NCBI GenBank assembly: GCA_046329195.1
Contig: JAXLVB010000003.1
Span: 186,001 to 250,000 of the forward strand
DNA length: 64,000 nucleotides
Direction of reading: 5' to 3'
Source of the DNA: JAXLVB01 sp046329195
GTDB lineage: Bacteria > Bacteroidota > Bacteroidia > Cytophagales > Spirosomataceae
Numbering within the stretch: the stretch's first letter is position 1; every line of letters begins with the position of its first letter. The notes under the pieces are model-generated. The model searched no databases, was not told the DNA's origin, and worked only from the letters and a program-made list of their open reading frames with translations. Shown here piece by piece: positions 27,306 through 38,400 of the stretch. The translations under genes and the position numbers were made by a program.

Positions 27306-30074
27306 ATGAAATCTATTTTTATCTTCACCATTCTCTTCTTCTTTGGGGTTAGCTTACAGGTAGTAGCACAATGCTCCAATACTTTCCCAATGGCTACTGG
27401 AAGCTTGACCCCCCCGGGAGTCGGACAATCAACCAGTGTGAAGTATGGCGCAGGTCAATATGTATTGGCTTATTGTCAAGCAGGCGCTAGTTATACAGTG
27501 ACCACTTGTGGTACATTCGCAATTATTGGATACGATGAATTTGGTGACCCCATTTATGATGGGTTTGATTCACAGCTTACTGTTTATGCAGCAGATGGAT
27601 CTTTGTTGGCTTACAATGATGACTTTTGTGGGTTACAATCCCAAGCAAGTTTTACGTCATCTAAATGTCAATTTGTCCGTATTGTCCTAACACAGTATTA
27701 CTGTAACGGTTCAGGCCTACAAATGACCGTGAAAATGACCCAGAACACAGCTCCTTCTTTACCTTCTACACCAGCCGTTACTCCTACTGCCCCTATTTGC
27801 AACAACACCAAAGCCACTTTAACCGCAACTTGCAGTGACAATCTAAAATGGTATGATGCCAGTGGAGCAAATTTACAGTTTTCAGGCTCGCCTTTTGTTA
27901 CACCGAATCTTTTGGAAAACACGACCTATAAAGTACGCTGTGAAAATGCAACTACCGCCTGCGTGAGTGATTTTGCAGAAGTGGTAGTCACGGTTAAGCC
28001 TGCCAACAAAACAGTTTATGTGAATAAATTGAATACTAGTGGCACCTATGATGGCAATAATTGGACTACAGCTTTCTCTAATTTGCAAGATGCGTTGGCT
28101 GCCTCCTGTGCTGGCTATCAAATCTGGGTAGCAGCAGGCACGTATAAACCTGACGAAGGCGCAGGCTATACGCTGGGCAACCGCAACCATTCGTTTTCGA
28201 TGAAAAACGGGGTAAGTATCCTCGGTGGCTTCCCCAATGATGGTTCTGGTACACTGACCAACCGCAACTGGGCCGCCAACCCCACTATACTGAGTGGAGA
28301 TATTGATAATGATGCCACACTTGCCAATAATAGTTATACGGTAGTTACAAGTTTAGAAGTGGGTAATTCTGCTGTCTTAAATGGATTTACCATCACGGGA
28401 GGATATGCAAATGAACCTTATAACGATAATACTAATCCCTCAAATAGTGGAGGTGGCATGTATAATCAGAGAAGCTCTCCTGTAATAATGAATTGTATAT
28501 TTTCAAAGAATACAGTTTCTTACGAAGGTGGTGGAATGTACAATGACGATTCTTATCCAATCATAACAAACTGCTTTTTTTTCAAAAACTCAGCCACTGT
28601 TGGAGTAGGTGGTGGGATGCGTAATCAGAATGGGGCTTCGCCTGTACTCACCAACTGTACCTTCTCTGGAAACATCGCAACCAATGGGGGCGGCATGTTT
28701 AACGGGCTTCAATCTTCTCCCTCACTTACTAATTGTATTTTTTGGGGGAATAGTAGCGAGATTTTAAATAACTTTAATAATTTCACCATCAATCGTTCTA
28801 TCATCCAAGGTGGTTACACTCCTTGTAATAACTGCCCGAATGGTAATGGTAATACGAACCCCCTCTTTGTGGATGCCAACGGGGGCAACCTGCGCCTCCA
28901 ACCCTGCTCGCCCGCCATCAATGCGGGAGACCCCACCACCACCTCGGCTACGGTGGGTAATCTGGACTTGGCCAATAACCCTCGCTTCTTCAACGATGGA
29001 ACGGTGGACATCGGCGCCTATGAGTTTCAAGGCAATGCCATCACTCAACCCTCCGCCTCGGCCAGTACTACTACTGCTGTCATTTGTTCGGGCAATACCA
29101 TCAATCTCAGTGCCAGTGGCGGTGGCAGCTTCTCATGGGCAGGGCCAAGTGGGAGCAACTTTAGCAGTACCGACCAAAATCCCAGCTTTATGGGTAGCTC
29201 CACCTCTTACTCGGGGCTCTATTCCGTCAGCGTCAGCAATGCCAACTGTCCCGTGACCGCCACGGCTACCGTCAGTGTCAAGGTCAACCAAGGGCTCAAC
29301 AACCCACAGGTTTCGCCTGTTGCACCCCTGTGTTCGGGGGCTTCCCTCCTATTCTCCGCTTCGGGTGGCTCCTCTTACTCTTGGGCTGGACCCGCCAACT
29401 TTAGCTCTGCCTTGCAAAACCCTTCTCGATCAACGGCTACGATTACTATGGCTGGTACTTACTCTGTTACTGTAAGCGCTGGTGCTGGCTGTGCTTCGGT
29501 CTTGACCGTGTCGGTGCAGATTTATGCGGCTGTTACTGCCTTGTCAAAAAGCAGCAATTCACCAGTTTGTCAAGGCAATACCCTTCAACTCTCGGCTTCG
29601 GGAGGTAGTTTTTACTCGTGGCGAGCTCCTGATGGATTTACCTCTACCGAACAGAATCCTGCTCGGCCTTCGGCTTCGGCGGGTATGAGTGGGCTCTATT
29701 CTGTCACGGTGGGTAATGGGGGTACTTGTACTGTTTCAGCCACCCTTTCGGTCTCTGTGCAAGCCGCTGCCTTGAGTGTAAACCCCAACCCCCTCAATGT
29801 CTGTATTGGCCAAACCATCAATCTATCGGCCAATGCCTCCCCCGCTGCCTCTGCCTTCTCCTGGAAAGGCCTGGCAACTTTAGCTCTACCACCCAGAATA
29901 TTTCTACGTATGCCACCACTACCGCCAACCTCGGGATTTACTCCGTCTCGGCTACCATTGGTTCGTGTACCGTCTCGGCTTCCTCAGAGGTCAAGTCAGG
30001 GGCAGTCTTGCAGGCAGGTGTCGTGGGCATACCTTGCCTCGGCGGTACCATCCAGTTTACCGCCTCGGGTATGA
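27306..30074 (+). CDS. Beta-helix surface protein with frameshifted tail (tandem copy A)
   Basis: Signal peptide MKSIFIFTILFFFGVSLQVVA. A beta-sandwich N-terminal domain (about 22-145; FDSQLTVYAADGSLLAYNDD resembles PPC-like domains), an Ig-like domain (about 150-235), a beta-helix module (about 237-577; IWVAAGTYKPDEG, ending DIGAYEFQG) and Ig-like modules follow. At about 29865-29869 one G is missing from the AAAGGG run, the same change as in the protease gene at 13873; the last ~65 residues are nonsense and the sorting domain is not translated. The head is an intact close paralogue of the broken head at 30929. As read it would be exported to the periplasm but not sorted by T9SS. Confidence 0.8.
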   Translation: MKSIFIFTILFFFGVSLQVVAQCSNTFPMATGSLTPPGVGQSTSVKYGAGQYVLAYCQAGASYTVTTCGTFAIIGYDEFGDPIYDGFDSQLTVYAADGSLLAYNDDFCGLQSQASFTSSKCQFVRIVLTQYYCNGSGLQMTVKMTQNTAPSLPSTPAVTPTAPICNNTKATLTATCSDNLKWYDASGANLQFSGSPFVTPNLLENTTYKVRCENATTACVSDFAEVVVTVKPANKTVYVNKLNTSGTYDGNNWTTAFSNLQDALAASCAGYQIWVAAGTYKPDEGAGYTLGNRNHSFSMKNGVSILGGFPNDGSGTLTNRNWAANPTILSGDIDNDATLANNSYTVVTSLEVGNSAVLNGFTITGGYANEPYNDNTNPSNSGGGMYNQRSSPVIMNCIFSKNTVSYEGGGMYNDDSYPIITNCFFFKNSATVGVGGGMRNQNGASPVLTNCTFSGNIATNGGGMFNGLQSSPSLTNCIFWGNSSEILNNFNNFTINRSIIQGGYTPCNNCPNGNGNTNPLFVDANGGNLRLQPCSPAINAGDPTTTSATVGNLDLANNPRFFNDGTVDIGAYEFQGNAITQPSASASTTTAVICSGNTINLSASGGGSFSWAGPSGSNFSSTDQNPSFMGSSTSYSGLYSVSVSNANCPVTATATVSVKVNQGLNNPQVSPVAPLCSGASLLFSASGGSSYSWAGPANFSSALQNPSRSTATITMAGTYSVTVSAGAGCASVLTVSVQIYAAVTALSKSSNSPVCQGNTLQLSASGGSFYSWRAPDGFTSTEQNPARPSASAGMSGLYSVTVGNGGTCTVSATLSVSVQAAALSVNPNPLNVCIGQTINLSANASPAASAFSWKGLATLALPPRIFLRMPPLPPTSGFTPSRLPLVRVPSRLPQRSSQGQSCRQVSWAYLASAVPSSLPPRV

Positions 30075-30765
30075 CGTCCTATACTTGGTCTCAGACCTAC
30101 CAATAATTTTAACTCTAACCTTCCTAATCCCGTCATCCCCAGCTCCTCCCTCAACGATGCTGGTATCTATTTCCTCTCGGCTCGCTCGGGAGCTTGTGTC
30201 ACTTCTACACTCGTCTCGGTTCTGATTGCTGGCTCGGGCATTAATCCTTCTTTCTCGGTAAATCCTTCTACTATTGCTGCTGGGGCTACTGTGGCCTCAG
30301 CGCTGCTTCGGCTTCGGGAGTGTATTCGTGGAGTGGGCCAAGTGGTTTTTCGGGGAATACTCGTACCAAAACAATTACCAATTTCCAAGCGGCTAACAAT
30401 GGTACTTATAGCCTCACGCTGACGGTAGGACCTGTACGGGCTATTCCGAAAAGAACATCAGCATCAACAGTGCTACTCGCTTGGCGGCGGCTGAAACCGA
30501 GCCGATGGAGATGGAAATCAATGCCTATCCCAACCCCGTGACTCATACACTCACGGTAGAGGTGAGGCTGAAAGAACCCTCGGCTTTGCAACTGAACTTG
30601 GTTAATTCGGTAGGGAAAGTCAGTGGGGCTTGGCAACTCGAAGAAATAAGTACGTTCCACAAAACTGAACTCAATTTATCTGCTTTGCAGGGTGGGGTTT
30701 ATCTGCTGCAAGCGCAAGCAGGTAGGCAGAAGGTCGTCAAGCGGGTGGTCAAGATTCAGTATTAG
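29869..30765 (+). pseudogene. Detached T9SS tail with four frameshifts
   Basis: The remaining cassette is present, but the reading frame changes at about 29869 (-1 G), 30091 (+1, TCTCAGACC where a sibling has TCTAGACC), 30295 (-1 C in GTGGCCTC) and 30428 (-1 G in GTAGGACC). The final stretch 30481-30765 encodes a complete sorting domain, ending in TAG as in the gene at 22033. Three of the four changes are in short homopolymers, so sequencing error must be considered. Confidence 0.8.
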
Positions 30766-30928
30766 GAAACAGGGCAAAAGACAACGAAAAGAGATTCACT
30801 TTCTTGCATTGAATTCATTTTGTCTTAGCCCTTAATCCCTCATCTCCATAAAAAAGGCTTTTTAATTTCTGTCATATAAGTGCTAAAAGGGTACAATAAT
30901 CAACTCTTAAACAAGCCCAAACAATTTC
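30766..30928 (+). other. Duplicated intergenic spacer lacking its promoter
   Basis: The spacer matches 26917-27047, continues through GCTAAAAGGGTACAAT and then jumps to the equivalent of about 27278 (TCAACTCTTAAACAAGCCC). The 21-bp repeats and TAnnTTTG box of the first copy are absent, and I see no replacement promoter. Confidence 0.7.
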
Positions 30929-31111
30929 ATGAAATCTATTTTTATCTTCACCATTCTCTTCTTCTTTGGGGTTAGCTTACAGGTAGTAGCACAATGCTCC
31001 AATACTTTCCCAATGGCTACTGGAAGCTTGACCCCCGGGAGTCGGACAATCAACCAGTGTGAAGTATGGCGCAGGTCAATATGTATTGGCCTATTGTCAA
31101 GCAGGCGTTAA
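30929..31111 (+). pseudogene. Frameshifted head of tandem copy B
   Basis: It encodes the same signal peptide as the gene at 27306 (MKSIFIFTILFFFGVSLQVVA), but a run of seven C at 27409-27415 is only five C here (31032-31036). The reading frame is lost after residue 35 and stops at 31111. Adding two C would join it to the frame at 31059-35159. Confidence 0.8.
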
Positions 31112-34100
31112 TTATACAGTGAGCACTTGTGGTACATTCGCAATTATTGGATACGATGAATTTGGTGAACCCATTTATGATCGGTTTGATTCACAGCTTA
31201 CTGTTTATGCAGCAGATGGATCTTTGTTGGGTTATAATGATGATTTTTGTGGGTTACAATCTGAGGTAAGTTTTACGTCATCTAAATGTCAATTTGTTCG
31301 TATTGTCTTAACACAGTATTCCTGTAACGGTTCAGGCCTACAAATGACCGTGAAAATGACCCAGAATACAGCTCCTTCTGGATTACCTTCTACACCAGCC
31401 GTTACTCCTACTACCCCTATTTGCAACAACACCCAAGCCTCTTTAACCGCAACTTGCAGTGACAATCTAAAATGGTATGATGCCAGTGGAGCAAATTTAC
31501 AGTTTTCAGGTTCGCCTTTTGTTACACCGAATCTTTTGGAAAACACGACCTATAAAGTACGCTGCGAAAATGCAACTACTGCCTGCGTGAGCGATTTTGC
31601 AGAAGTAGTAGTCACGGTTAAGCCTGCCAACAAAACAGTTTATGTGAATAAATCGAATACTAGTGGCACCTATGATGGCAATAGTTGGGCTACAGCTTTC
31701 TCTAATTTGCAAGATGCGTTGGCTGCCTCCTGTGCTGGCTATCAAATCTGGGTAGCAGCTGGCACGTACAAACCTGACCAAGGCGCAGGTTATACGTTAG
31801 GCAACCGCAACCATTCGTTTTCGATGAAAAACGGCGTCAGCATCCTCGGTGGCTTCCCCAATGATGGTTCTGGTACGCTGGCCAACCGCAACTGGGTGAC
31901 GAACGTGACTATTCTTAGTGGGGAAATTGGAGCCGCTGGAAATATCGACAATTCCATCCATGTAGTTACGAGCAATGCGGTCAACAACACGACGATACTC
32001 GATGGCTTTACCGTCAGGGACGGAAATGCGAGTGGCAACCTAGGGGGGGGGATGTTCAATAATAACGGTGCAGCACCGATAGTGCGGAATTGTATCTTTA
32101 CCGGAAATACTGGTGGCAGCGGCGATGGTGGTGCGGTTTATAACAATTTCTCTTCTCCAGTTATATCGAATTGCACGTTTACTGAGAATACCGCATATTC
32201 TGGAGCAGGCATATTTAATTTTGCTTCTTCCACCTCCATACAAAATTGTATTTTTTCTGGAAACAATGCCAGCTTAGGTGGCGGCGGGGTGTACAACGAC
32301 CAGGGCGGCCATATCACCATTACCAATTGCCTTTTTGCCAACAATACTGGCGGCGGCGGCAGTTTCGGCGGCGGCCTATATAACGCCGGTAATACTACGG
32401 TTACAGTAACAAATTGTACATTTTATGAAAATACTGCAGGTAGCTTTGGAGCCTTGTTTTCCTCTAATGCTCCCGCTACGTTGAAAAACTGCATCATCTG
32501 GGGCAACAGTAGCGGTATCGGCACTACCGCAAACATCACTGCCACAAATTCCATCATCCAAGGAGGCTTCACTGGCGCAGGTAACCTGAATGCTAACCCA
32601 ATCTTTGTGGATGCCAACGGCGGTAACTTCCGCCTGCAAGCCTGCTCCCCCGCCGTCAATGCGGGAGACCCCGCCACTACCTCTGCTACGGTGGGCAATG
32701 TGGACTTGGCGGGGAATCCTCGTTTCTTCAATAGCGGCACAGTGGACATAGGGGCATACGAGTATCAGGGCACTGCCGTAGCGCAGCCTACAGCCAGTGC
32801 CAGTACTACTACGCCCAACGTATGTGTGGGCAATACCATCAACCTCAGTGCCAGCGGAGGCAGTAACTTCTCTTGGACAGGGCCTAGCGGTAGCAATTTT
32901 AGCAGTACCGAGCAAACCCCCAGTCTTTCCAGCACCAGCACTGCTTTTGGGGGCATTTACACCGTCAGCGTCAGCAATGCCAATTGCCCGCTCACTGCCA
33001 CCGCTACGGTGAGTGTGCAGGTCAATACTCTACCCAGCATCTCTGTTACTCCTCCCAATGCCCAATGTGGCGGTACGATTGACCTCAGCACGGCCTTTCC
33101 TACCAATGGTACTCTGACGTTCTTTACTGATAGTGGGTTCAGTAGCTCTGCGGCTAACCCAGTCAGTAGCAGCGGCACGTATTACGCCAAAGCTTCTCTT
33201 GGCTCTTGTACCAACTCGGCTTCGGTGATTGTTACTATTAATCCCCTACCCAGCATCTCGGTCACTACGCCTGCTGCCCAATGTGGCGGTACGATTAACC
33301 TCAACACGGTCTTTAGCTCTAATGCCTCACTGAGTTATTTTACCGATAGCGGCTTTAGTAGTGCTGCTGCCAATCCAGTCAGTAGCGGTGGCCCTTATTA
33401 TGCCACAGCCATTAATGCTACTACCAGTTGCTCCGTCACCGCCTCCGTTTCCCTCACCATCAATACCAGTGCTACCATCTCTGTTACGCCTCCGCCTGCC
33501 CAGTGTGGCGGCACTATCAACCTCAGCGCAGCATTTCCCACCAATGGCACACTGACGTTCTTTACCAATAGTGGTTTCAGTAGTTCGGCCAGCAATCCCG
33601 TCAGTACTTCGGGGACTTATTACGCCAAAGCCTCGGTAGGAACGTGTACCAATTCGGCTTCGGTATCAATTACTATCCATCCGCTGCCTGTTGTTAGTAT
33701 CAATCCTCCTACGGCCACACTCTGTACGGGGCAATCACTCACGCTCAGCACCAATGCCGGTGGTTCAGGATACTCTTGGACAAGTAGTGGCGGTACTTTT
33801 ACCAGTACGACCAATCAAGCCAAATTCAGTAGCAATGTCGCTGGTGGATTCAGTATCAGTGTTACGGTGGCCAACAGTTTTAACTGTACCAGCAGTGCCT
33901 CTGCTACGCTCACGGTCCTTACACAACCCACTGTCAGCATCAGTCCTGCCAGTACGCAAAACCTCTGTCAGGGGCAACCTTTGAACCTAACAGCTAGTGG
34001 AAGTGCTCCCTTTACTTGGAGTGGCCCTTCCAATTTTAGCAGTGCGAATGCCATTGTTAGTGTGAATACCAGTAGCAGCAGTTTTAGTGGGGTGTATAAA

Positions 34101-35159
34101 GTCACGGTGGGGAGTCTCTGTACGGCCACTGCTACGATTAGTGTCAGCATTCAGCAAGCCTCTCTCAGTATCTCGCCCAATCCGCTCAATGTCTGCCTCG
34201 GCCAAACCATTAACCTGAGTGCCAATGCCTCTCCTAACGCCTCCGCCTTCTCTTGGAAAGGGCCTGGCAACTTTAGCAGTACTACCCAGAACATCTCTAC
34301 CTACGCTACTACTACGGCTAATCTGGGGATTTATTCCGTGTCTGCTTCTATTGGCTCTTGTGTGGTTACCAGTACCGCCGAGGTTAAGTCGGGAGCTGTC
34401 TTGCAGGCAGGCGTGGTCGGAATTCCTTGTGTGGGAGGAACCATCCAGTTTACGGCAACTGGCATGACTTCCTACACTTGGTCTAGACCTGCCAATAATT
34501 TTAACTCCAATTTACCTAATCCGGTTATCCCCAGCTCTACCATGAACGATGCTGGTATCTATTTCCTCTCGGCTCGCTCGGGCTCTTGTTTCGTATCTAT
34601 GCTCGTTCCTGTCATGATTGTTGGTACGGGTGTTAACCCTGCTTTCTCTGTCTCGCCTTCTTCCTTTGCCGCTGGCACTACCGTTTCGCTCAGTGCTGCT
34701 TCGGCTACAGGGACTTACGCCTGGTCTGGCCCCAATAGTTTTTCGGGCAATACTCGCACTAAAAGCATCAGCAATTTCCAAGCCATCAACAACGGTGTCT
34801 ATCGCCTTACGCTAACCAGTGGTACTTGTTCGGGCTATACTGAAAAAATCATTTCCATCAACTCCGCTACTCGTTTGGCAACGGCTGAAATTGAACCTGT
34901 GGAGATGGAAATCAATGCCTACCCAAACCCTGTAACGCATACGCTCACCGTGGAAGTACGGCTCAAAGAACCGTCGGCTTTACAGTTGAATTTGATTAAC
35001 TCTATCGGCAAAGACAGTGGAACTTGGCAACTCCAAGAAGTAACTACGTTCCACAAAACCGAATTGAATCTGGCTGACTTGCAGGGCGGTGTCTATCTCT
35101 TACAGGCGCAGGCGGGGAAACAGAAGGTGGTGAAACGGGTGGTTAAGATTCAGTATTGA
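31059..35159 (+). CDS. Beta-helix T9SS protein, tandem copy B, separated from its signal peptide
   Basis: Open from a GTG at 31059 for 1,366 residues; this is probably the body of a gene whose real start is 30929, cut off by the C5/C7 difference. It holds the PPC-like and Ig-like N-terminal domains (close paralogue of 27306), a beta-helix (about 195-570; a run of nine G at 32043-32051 lies inside it), several Ig-like modules related to the 438-bp repeats of the first gene, and an intact cassette with sorting domain. Without a signal peptide and without an upstream promoter it is probably silent. The 244 bp after it (35160-35403) show no clear terminator or promoter. Confidence 0.75.
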   Translation: MKYGAGQYVLAYCQAGVNYTVSTCGTFAIIGYDEFGEPIYDRFDSQLTVYAADGSLLGYNDDFCGLQSEVSFTSSKCQFVRIVLTQYSCNGSGLQMTVKMTQNTAPSGLPSTPAVTPTTPICNNTQASLTATCSDNLKWYDASGANLQFSGSPFVTPNLLENTTYKVRCENATTACVSDFAEVVVTVKPANKTVYVNKSNTSGTYDGNSWATAFSNLQDALAASCAGYQIWVAAGTYKPDQGAGYTLGNRNHSFSMKNGVSILGGFPNDGSGTLANRNWVTNVTILSGEIGAAGNIDNSIHVVTSNAVNNTTILDGFTVRDGNASGNLGGGMFNNNGAAPIVRNCIFTGNTGGSGDGGAVYNNFSSPVISNCTFTENTAYSGAGIFNFASSTSIQNCIFSGNNASLGGGGVYNDQGGHITITNCLFANNTGGGGSFGGGLYNAGNTTVTVTNCTFYENTAGSFGALFSSNAPATLKNCIIWGNSSGIGTTANITATNSIIQGGFTGAGNLNANPIFVDANGGNFRLQACSPAVNAGDPATTSATVGNVDLAGNPRFFNSGTVDIGAYEYQGTAVAQPTASASTTTPNVCVGNTINLSASGGSNFSWTGPSGSNFSSTEQTPSLSSTSTAFGGIYTVSVSNANCPLTATATVSVQVNTLPSISVTPPNAQCGGTIDLSTAFPTNGTLTFFTDSGFSSSAANPVSSSGTYYAKASLGSCTNSASVIVTINPLPSISVTTPAAQCGGTINLNTVFSSNASLSYFTDSGFSSAAANPVSSGGPYYATAINATTSCSVTASVSLTINTSATISVTPPPAQCGGTINLSAAFPTNGTLTFFTNSGFSSSASNPVSTSGTYYAKASVGTCTNSASVSITIHPLPVVSINPPTATLCTGQSLTLSTNAGGSGYSWTSSGGTFTSTTNQAKFSSNVAGGFSISVTVANSFNCTSSASATLTVLTQPTVSISPASTQNLCQGQPLNLTASGSAPFTWSGPSNFSSANAIVSVNTSSSSFSGVYKVTVGSLCTATATISVSIQQASLSISPNPLNVCLGQTINLSANASPNASAFSWKGPGNFSSTTQNISTYATTTANLGIYSVSASIGSCVVTSTAEVKSGAVLQAGVVGIPCVGGTIQFTATGMTSYTWSRPANNFNSNLPNPVIPSSTMNDAGIYFLSARSGSCFVSMLVPVMIVGTGVNPAFSVSPSSFAAGTTVSLSAASATGTYAWSGPNSFSGNTRTKSISNFQAINNGVYRLTLTSGTCSGYTEKIISINSATRLATAEIEPVEMEINAYPNPVTHTLTVEVRLKEPSALQLNLINSIGKDSGTWQLQEVTTFHKTELNLADLQGGVYLLQAQAGKQKVVKRVVKIQY

Positions 35160-35403
35160 GAAGAGAGTACAGAGCAGCGATATGTGCTATCTTGGATGTG
35201 TCTCAGTAGAAGGACGAAGGATTGTTTATGCTGAACTTTTACCTTCACAAAAAATCGCTCAAAAGTCCTGTCACTCATGATAGTCTAGTAACTTTTATTG
35301 ATTTTTGAGAAAAATACCCATATCTTTCAAAGGTATCTTTTCAAACCGTATTGCCAACGGTTTTGCAAACAATAACCGCAATTCTATCAGCCTGATTCTG
35401 ACA

Positions 35404-38400
35404 ATGAAAACAACATTTACTTTATTTTCTATGTTGCTGTTGGTGGCAACACTAAATACATGGGCACAACAGCCTCTTGACGCTGTTGTGCCTGCCTCAG
35501 CACCAGTATCTCTCAACAAATCGCTGAGTCCTTTGCGAGATGTACTGCTCGAAAAACTCAAAACAAAAGATAAAATCAAGCTTGATTTGTTTGTGATGAG
35601 CCAATGCCCGTTTGGGGTACGAGCCGAAGAAGTCATGCTACCCATGATCAGCGAGTTAGGCGAACACGTTGAGTTCAAGCTGCACTTTGTAGGATGGCTC
35701 GATCAAAATCAACGCATCGAGAGCATGCATGGCCAAGCCGAAGTGGACGAAAACCACCGCCAAGTGGTGATAGCTAAGTTGTATCCTGCTCTTTTCTCCG
35801 ATTATTTGTTGGCACGGGCCAAAAACTACCAAACCGACCAATGGAAAAGCATAGCCCAACCGCTGGGCATCGAACCAGAAGCCGTAGAAAAAATGATGGC
35901 AAGCCAAGAAGGCAAGCAACTTTTATTGGAGGCGATTCGCCCTTCGATGGAACGAAAAATATATGCCTCACCGACGGTTTTTATAGATGATGTAAAATAC
36001 CAAGGTCGAATCATCCCTCTCAAAACGAACAAATTGGCCAGTACCGAGCAATGCAACAATATTCCACCGATAACAACCCAAACAGGTAATCTCGTCAATA
36101 ACCAACCAATCACACAAACAAGTGGAACTGTCACTACCAACTCTTCGCCAACTGACCAATGTACGGGGCAGTCAGATGGTACACCTTGTGACGATGGTAA
36201 TAAGTGTACCCAAAATGACGCTTGTCAAAGTGGTGTTTGCGTAGGTACAGCCAAAACTTGCGATGACATCAATGCTTGTACCATTGACTCTTGTGACCCA
36301 GCCACGGGCTGTGTATTTACTCCTTTGAACTGCAACGACAACAACGCCTGTACGATTGATGCTTGCAATCCAGCGTTGGGGTGTACGAACACCCCTTTGA
36401 CACCTCAACAAATTGATGATAATAATGCTTGTACTCGGGATTATTGTACCCAAAGCAGGGGTGTCTTACACGAACCAATTGTTTGTGACGATAACAACCC
36501 CAACACTAGGAATAGCTGTGATCCAATACAAGGCTGTATCTCTACTACATTTTGTCAAGTTTACCCTAACAACATCGCTTATGTAAACGCCTCCGCCACA
36601 GGCAGTAACCTTGGTAACTCTTGGACCAATGCCTTCACCGATTTGCAAAATGCCTTGTTTGCCGCCAAAAATTGTGGTGTTACCCAAATCTGGGTAGCCA
36701 AGGGCACCTATTATCCTACTACTATCACTACCGACCGCAATGCCTCTTTTGTGATGATCAATGGCGTAGCCATTTACGGTGGCTTTCCTAACGATGGCTC
36801 TGGTACGATGGCCAATCGAAACTGGGTCACCAACCCTACCATCCTAAGTGGTGAAATCCAACAGGATAACGATATTTCTAACAACAGTTTCCACGTCATT
36901 TTTAATAACAATACAGCAGTCAATCCCCTCACTAATACGGCTATTCTCGACGGATTTACTATTACAGGAGGGAATGCTAATGGATCCCCACCCCATCATT
37001 TAGGCGGTGGGATGTATAACTACTACTCTTCGCCCAATCTGGTCAATTGCAGCTTCTCGGACAATAAGGCTATAAACAACGGTAGCGGGATGTATAACTA
37101 CCGATCATCGCCCAGCCTGATGAATTGCAGTTTCTCGGGTAATCAGGCTAACTACGGCGGCGGGATGTTTAACATCAACGCATCGCCCAACCTAGTCAAT
37201 TGTAGCTTCTCGGGCAATAAAGCTAACAGCGGCGGCGGTATCTATAACAACGACAACTCCTTGCCTAGCCTGATCAATTGTAGCTTCTCAGGCAATCAGG
37301 CTCAAGATGGCGGCGGGATGACTAACTACCTCTACTCTTCGCCCAGCTTAGTCAATTGTAGCTTCTCAGGTAATCAGGCTTACCCCGGCGGTGGAATGGC
37401 TAACTCTCTCTACTCCTCTCCTACCCTAAAAAACTGTATTCTATGGGGCAACAGCAGTGAAGTTTCTAATGATAACAACAGCCCTACCTACACTAATACG
37501 CTGGTCAAAGGCTTGGTTGTGGGAGGCTTCCAAGGTACCGAAGACCCACTATTTGTCAATCAACCACCCGTAGGCCTTGGTACCACAGGTGATTTGCGCC
37601 TGCAATCTTGCTCGCCTGTCCTCAATGCAGGCAACAACGCTGCCAATACTTCAACTACTGATTTAGATGGAAATAACCGAAAGTTTGGAGTAATTGACTT
37701 AGGTGCCTACGAGTATCAGGCTAACTCAGTAAGTAAGCCAACAGCCTCAGCTAGTACTACCAAACCAACCGTTTGCTTTGGTGCTAACCTTGCTCTCTCA
37801 GCCAGTGGAGGAACTACCTTCTCATGGAACGGCCCAATTGGTAGTAATTTTAGCAGTACTGCCCAAAATCCTAGCCCTATTGCCAGTAGTACGGCATTTA
37901 CAGGCGTTTATTCTGTTACTGTGTTTAAGGTTAATTGCTCCCTTACAGCCACGGCTACCGTCAGTGTAAGCATCCAGCAAGCGGCCCTCAGTATCTCGCC
38001 CAATCCACTCACCGTCTGCCTAGGTCAAACCATCAACCTCTCGGCCAATGCCTCTCCTGCTGCCTCAGCCTTCTCTTGGAAAGGGCCTGGCAACTTTAGC
38101 TCCACCACTCAGAATATTTCTACTTATGCCACCACTACAGCCAACCTCGGGATTTACTCCGTTTCAGCTACCATTGGCTCCTGTACGGTCTCCACCTTTG
38201 CTGAAGTCAAGTCGGGGGCTATTCTCAAGGCTGGTGTGGTCGGAATTCCTTGTGTCGGCGGTACCATCCAGTTTACGGCAACAGGAATGAGTTCTTACAC
38301 CTGGTCCAGAACCACCAATAACTTTAACTCTAACCTTCCTAATCCGGTTATCCCCAGCTCTACTATGAATGATGCTGGTATTTACTTCCTCTCGGCTCGT

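Noticed and set aside
35305..35403. N-terminal extension from TTG at 35305
   Set aside because: It places the signal peptide at residue 34; the ATG at 35404 is the better start.
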